From positions 496,001 to 560,000 of the forward strand of contig NZ_CP066771.1 of the NCBI RefSeq assembly GCF_016466415.2: a DNA stretch of 64,000 nucleotides. The letters are read 5' to 3'. The notes under the pieces are model-generated. The model was not told the origin of the DNA. It worked only from the letters and a program-made list of their open reading frames with translations, and did no database searches. Each line of letters starts with the position of its first letter. Positions within the stretch are counted from its first letter, which is position 1. This DNA is from Ralstonia pickettii. Its GTDB lineage: Bacteria > Pseudomonadota > Gammaproteobacteria > Burkholderiales > Burkholderiaceae. This document shows positions 60,584 through 64,000 of the stretch, in pieces. The position numbers and the translations under genes are program-made.

Positions 60584-61447
60584 TCACTGCGCAAGCGTCG
60601 CAGCGAAATCGCGATACGTGCCCAGCGGCCGCCCCAGAATGCGGGTCAGGCGCTCGACATCGCCCGCCTGCGGCACCATGCCGTCGCTGACATAGCGTTC
60701 GGCCATCAGGCGCATCTCATAAGCCATCCATTTGGGCAGGAAGTTGGTCAGATTGGTCTCGAATCCGCTCGGATCGTCGCCGCCATAGGCCACGGGGCGG
60801 CCGAGCGTTTCAGACCAGATCGAGGCCAACTCGGGGCCCGTCAGCGTGTCGGGGCCCACCAGGTTGATGGTCTCGATCGGCAGCTTGCCCGGTGCCGCAT
60901 CCCGGCGGATCAACTCAATGGCCGCGACTTCTGCGATGTCGCGTGTGTCGACCATCGCAACCCCCTTGCTGCCGATCGGCATCGGGTAGACGCCATGGTT
61001 GACGATGACGTCCTTCACCATGTGTTCGTTGTCCATGAAATAGGCCGGACGCAGGATGGTGGCGCTGAAGCCCATCTGCTCGATCATGCGTTCCGCGCCG
61101 GACTTCACTGCAAAATGCGGCACGTTCACGAAGCGCTCGGCATGCATGACGGACAGATAGACAACGCGCTCAACGCCGGATTCGCGCGCCACGTTCAGCG
61201 CAAGCAAGGCCTGCGTGAATTCGTCGCCTGCGACCGCATTGAGCAGGAACAGGGTCCGGACACCAACGAAGGCACGCCGCAGCGATTCGATATCCAGCAT
61301 GTCGCCCTGCACGACGTTCACGCTGGCCGGGAAGTCGGCCTTTGACGGGTCGCGCACCAGCGCGCGCACGTCCGCACCGCGGTTGGCAAGTTGATGGACG
61401 ACTTGGCGGCCGACGCGGCCGGTAGCACCAGTAACGAGGATGGTCAT
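60584..61447 (-). CDS. NmrA-like NAD(P)-binding protein
   Basis: An atypical short-chain dehydrogenase of 287 residues, with the glycine motif VTGATGRVGRQV near residue 6 and NmrA-type phrases such as LLNAVAGDEF and YFMDNEHM. Such proteins act as NADP sensors or quinone-oxidoreductase relatives. ATG 61447 has AGGAG 9 bases upstream and is preferred over GTG 61456. It is divergent from the LysR gene at 61551, its probable regulator. Confidence 0.88.
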   Translation of the reverse strand: MTILVTGATGRVGRQVVHQLANRGADVRALVRDPSKADFPASVNVVQGDMLDIESLRRAFVGVRTLFLLNAVAGDEFTQALLALNVARESGVERVVYLSVMHAERFVNVPHFAVKSGAERMIEQMGFSATILRPAYFMDNEHMVKDVIVNHGVYPMPIGSKGVAMVDTRDIAEVAAIELIRRDAAPGKLPIETINLVGPDTLTGPELASIWSETLGRPVAYGGDDPSGFETNLTNFLPKWMAYEMRLMAERYVSDGMVPQAGDVERLTRILGRPLGTYRDFAATLAQ

Positions 61448-61550
61448 GATGTTCACTCCTTGAGTGGGTTGGGTTCCCAGTTAAGGTAGGTGATCCATCT
61501 GTGGTCCGGAAGATGCTATAAAGAGACGAGGTATCTCACTGGTGGAACAC

Positions 61551-62450
61551 ATGGATTTGCTCGCGCTTGCCGATTTCAACCTGGTTGCCCGACATGGAAG
61601 CTTTGGCGAGGCTGCCCGGGCGACGGGGCGGCCGAAGGCGACGCTCTCTCGCAGGGTGTCGGAGCTGGAGGGCAGTCTCGAACTTCGATTGTTCGAGCGC
61701 GGATCGCGCGGGCTCAAGCTCACCCAGGAAGGGCAGGCGCTGTACGAGCGTACGGGCACGCTGCTCGCCGAGATTGCGGAGACGGCCGCCGCAATTGCAT
61801 CCGGTAGCGAACGGCCACGAGGGCGTTTGCGCATCAGCGCGCCCATGCTGTTTTCGCAGGTGGCCATGGGCAAGCTGGTGGCCACGTTCGCGTTGAAATA
61901 TCCCGAGGTGCAGCTGGAGGTGACGACCGAAGATCGCGGCGTCGACATGATCGAAGAGGGTTATGACCTGGTGATCCGAGTCAACCCGGACCCGGACGAA
62001 AGCCTGATCGGACGGGTGTTCTTGCGGGATCGCCTTGTCGTTGTGGCAACGCCGGAACTGGAGCGGCCCTCCGGCAAGGCTGTCGTGCCGGCCGTCCTTC
62101 GCGGCGCGGGCACCGGAAGCGCCGCCTGGGACGTCACCGGGCCCGACGGAACGTCCCGCATCGCGATCCGGCCCGTTGCGCACTTGTCGTCGTTGATCAT
62201 GGTGCGCGACACGGTGCGGCTTGGTGTGGGGGCCGCGTGCCTGCCGGTGTCGCTCGTGGCCCACGATCTGGAGGCCGGCACGTTGGTGCATTGGGGCGAT
62301 GTGGACAGCCCCGATATCGCGCTATGGGCGCTTTACCCTTCCAGGCGGTTGCTGAGCGCCCGCGTTTCCGCTTTTCTCGAGCATCTCAAAGACGCATTCC
62401 CGACGGGCGAGCCCCAAGAGCTGGCGGCCTATATGCATTCCTCACCATAG
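61551..62450 (+). CDS. LysR-family transcriptional regulator
   Basis: A LysR protein of 299 residues, with an N-terminal helix-turn-helix (about 12-60, GSFGEAARATGRPKATLSRRV) and a CrgA-type effector domain. ATG 61551 is favoured over GTG 61542. It is divergent from the NmrA-like gene. A weak T-N11-A-type inverted repeat (GAGA-N7-TCTC, 61523-61537) lies just upstream. It probably controls the NmrA-like gene. Confidence 0.9.
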   Translation: MDLLALADFNLVARHGSFGEAARATGRPKATLSRRVSELEGSLELRLFERGSRGLKLTQEGQALYERTGTLLAEIAETAAAIASGSERPRGRLRISAPMLFSQVAMGKLVATFALKYPEVQLEVTTEDRGVDMIEEGYDLVIRVNPDPDESLIGRVFLRDRLVVVATPELERPSGKAVVPAVLRGAGTGSAAWDVTGPDGTSRIAIRPVAHLSSLIMVRDTVRLGVGAACLPVSLVAHDLEAGTLVHWGDVDSPDIALWALYPSRRLLSARVSAFLEHLKDAFPTGEPQELAAYMHSSP

Positions 62451-62502
62451 GAATATCCGGCGATAGAGCCTCGGAGTTTCCGCGCATTTCCGGCAATGGG
62501 CG

Positions 62503-62915
62503 ATGCGCGATCTCGTCCGCCTCGGTGTGGTTCAGTCCGAGCATGCGCAGCAGTGCCGATGCCGCCGGCTCCGATTGCGCGTCGATTTGCACGCCGGCCG
62601 CCACGGCGGCGAGGACAGTGCCGCCAACCGAGATCAGGCTAACAGGCGCAACTGTGCCTCGCGTTTGCGACGCGGCCCACGCGGCTCCTTTTCTTCAAGG
62701 GCGGTGGCCGCCGGCGTTGCCGATGCAGCGGCTGTGGCGTGTCGTAGGAGTTTGCCAAGAACTGGACGCTGGTCGGCACCCTCGCCTATCTGCCGCGCAA
62801 GACCACATCGACCATCACGCTGCGCAGCCAGGCAGGCCAGGTACCGCCCGTCAACAAGACGGAAATCGACGTGAAGCCCGTTGTCTTCAGCCTGAACGTT
62901 GGATACCGGTTCTAG
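62503..62915 (+). pseudogene. Decayed ompW-like outer-membrane protein
   Basis: The last 168 bp (62748-62915) encode an intact OmpW-type C-terminus: FAKNWTLVGTLAYLPRKTT near its start and the terminal VFSLNVGYRF followed by a stop. Directly upstream in this frame is a stop codon (TAG). The part before, from about 62503, reads in other frames with OmpW-like phrases such as RDLVRLGVVQSE and LTGATV. The total remnant of about 410 bp is shorter than the usual 600-700 bp, so an internal deletion and frame shifts are likely. The C-terminal match is firm; the upstream part is tentative. Confidence 0.6.
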
Positions 62916-62984
62916 CGGATCGAGAAACCTCGGGGTGGCCAGGCACGCCGGCCCATCTCTGCGTGACTACGTCAGGGAATGCAA

Positions 62985-63269
62985 CTACTGGGAATGCACG
63001 GATCGGCCAGGCACAAAGCCATCGATGATGTCTTCGGCCATCTTCGCAGCCGCACGTTTTGCCGTCCCGATGTTGTCCCATTGGGTTGCCGGCAGTGGGA
63101 AGATTCGGGAGCGCTCCGTGCTCGGCGGCTCCCCTTCCTGACAAATCAGCACAGAAGCGCTGTAAGACCGATCCGGACGCCGTTCATGCCATTCACGAGG
63201 CGGATCGAATAGATAGATCAGGGGGTAAACATCGAACCCCTTGTAGCGGCAAGTCGGATAGGCGTCCAC
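62985..63269 (-). CDS. Small hypothetical protein, paralogue 1
   Basis: No family is recognised. GTG 63269, supported by CGGAG 6-7 bases upstream, gives 94 residues beginning MDAYPTCRYKGFDVYPLIYLF. It has no signal or membrane segment. The C-terminal half (DRSYSASVLIC, then ATQWDNIGTAKRAAAKMAEDI) is clearly similar to the gene at 63797, including the ending GFVPGRSV versus GLIPGESV. These are tandem paralogues with one gene between them. Confidence 0.7.
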   Translation of the reverse strand: MDAYPTCRYKGFDVYPLIYLFDPPREWHERRPDRSYSASVLICQEGEPPSTERSRIFPLPATQWDNIGTAKRAAAKMAEDIIDGFVPGRSVHSQ

Positions 63270-63328
63270 AGCAATCTCCGTAGAAAGGGGTGGCTCCACT
63301 GTACGCGCATTCCGCTCGCTCCATCGAA

Positions 63329-63709
63329 CTATCCACGAGCAACCAAATGTGGACGGGGCGGCTTCAGCGTGCTACGTGATCCAGCAGGTCTGAGTTCGCC
63401 CTCCCAGGGTTGCACGCGCATATCCAGGGTATGGTCTCCCTGTGCCGTCTTCGCGTGGAGGCTGTCTCGGATCACTTGCCCGATGGCCAGGCGACACAAG
63501 GTTTCAACGCTGGCCATGGCTGCGGACGCCAGATCCGGAGCGCTTGCCAACACCCTGAAGGACCGCCTTCCTTCACCCACGAAACTGGTGAACTGCACGC
63601 AGTTCGGCTGCCCATCGCGGATGAAGCCAACCGTGATGGAATACGCCATGCTCTTTGCCGCTCCGGGAAGGGTGCAGAGAAAGCTGGTCTTATCGGATGC
63701 ATGAGTCAT
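63329..63709 (-). CDS. Hypothetical protein, 126 residues
   Basis: No family is recognised. ATG 63709 follows AGGAA by 5 bases. The soluble product has regions MAYSITVGFIRDGQPN and SFRVLASAPDLASAAMASVE and a basic C-terminus. It sits between the two paralogous small genes on the same strand with short gaps (59 and 87 bp), suggesting one transcript. Confidence 0.65.
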   Translation of the reverse strand: MTHASDKTSFLCTLPGAAKSMAYSITVGFIRDGQPNCVQFTSFVGEGRRSFRVLASAPDLASAAMASVETLCRLAIGQVIRDSLHAKTAQGDHTLDMRVQPWEGELRPAGSRSTLKPPRPHLVARG

Positions 63710-63796
63710 CTTGTTTCCTGGCTGGTCATGCAAGGAACACGCCTCGCCAACTCAGTATCAAAAAGAGCCACGGGCCACAGAAATACGCCGCCCGCA

Positions 63797-64000
63797 TTAC
63801 AGAGACGCCACCGATTCGCCGGGTATCAAGCCATTGATGACGTCCTCGCCGAACTTCAGCGCGCCCCGCCTTGCGGTCCCGACATTCTCCCAAGCGGTCG
63901 GTGTCATTTGAAAAACGCGCGAGTGTTCGGCTCCAGGTTGATGACCTGCGCGGCAGATCACCACGGATGCGTTGAACGTACGGTCGAGGCGCTTGCGCGG
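63797..64000 (-). CDS. Small hypothetical protein, paralogue 2 (partial)
   Basis: The visible 67 C-terminal residues include DRTFNASVVICRAG, TPTAWENVGTARRGALKFGED and the end GLIPGESVASL. They align with the gene at 62985 through DRSYSASVLIC, WDNIGTAKRAA and PGRSV. The 5' end is beyond the window edge, so the start and full length are unknown. It is the first visible gene of the small minus-strand cluster. Confidence 0.7.
   Translation of the reverse strand, partial: PRKRLDRTFNASVVICRAGHQPGAEHSRVFQMTPTAWENVGTARRGALKFGEDVINGLIPGESVASL

Overview
The window is GC-rich, densely coded DNA that reads as a chromosomal segment of a Ralstonia-like betaproteobacterium (Burkholderiales). This rests on the purC-purE-purK-Sua5 order, a 528-residue isocitrate lyase, the LigD/Ku pair, the pqiA-pqiA-pqiB-pqiC operon and the codon use. 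The assignment is inference; no rRNA or other phylogenetic marker is present. I saw no tRNA, rRNA, CRISPR array, insertion sequence, prophage or replication origin.

Layout. 1-5085: purine genes purC, purE, purK, then a Sua5-type tRNA-modification gene and a GDSL lipoprotein esterase. 5385-12464: mobB and dacB, the ligD-ku end-joining pair, and an MFS transporter. 12677-15875: a secreted 13-residue-repeat protein, a second secreted protein whose start lies in a terminator hairpin, and a DUF1045-phnM pair of phosphonate catabolism. 16016-20331: a PAS-GAF-GGDEF-EAL protein and a cytoplasmic chemoreceptor. 20333-20860: no genes, but a 21-bp-phased array of GTTCNGAAC palindromes and a long hairpin repeat. 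20872-28409: an accessory-looking catabolic locus (MFS, amidase, DUF2848 protein, GntR regulator, divergent PhzS-like flavin monooxygenase, solute-binding protein, MarR regulator). 28485-38718: an HD-GYP phosphodiesterase, several small disordered proteins, a metal-type membrane protein plus TonB receptor behind two palindromes, and a MocR regulator. 38728-42546: the pqi operon. 43311-45303: glutathione-dependent formaldehyde detoxification. 45508-53253: a dCache chemoreceptor, GST, a diguanylate cyclase, a small monooxygenase, an AI-2E-family permease and a saccharopine-dehydrogenase-like protein. 53695-58646: isocitrate lyase, a citrate-type MFS symporter, a binding protein and LysR. 58845-64000: a dCache diguanylate cyclase, an NmrA-like/LysR divergent pair, a decayed ompW, and three small unknown genes of which two are paralogues.

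Themes. The window is rich in cyclic-di-GMP and chemotaxis genes: two GGDEF proteins, one GGDEF-EAL protein, one HD-GYP protein and two chemoreceptors. Three of these (the cytoplasmic chemoreceptor, the HD-GYP protein and the dCache cyclase) are preceded by sequences matching the flagellar sigma-28 promoter with exact 11-bp spacing, so they probably belong to the flagellar regulon.

The most unexplained features are the phased palindrome array at 20333-20595, the perfect 13-bp inverted repeat that buries the start codon at 31910, the terminator hairpin over the start of the gene at 13110, and the PhzS-like/amidase/DUF2848 locus, whose substrate is unknown. Calls come from reading translations and motifs by eye; no database search was possible.
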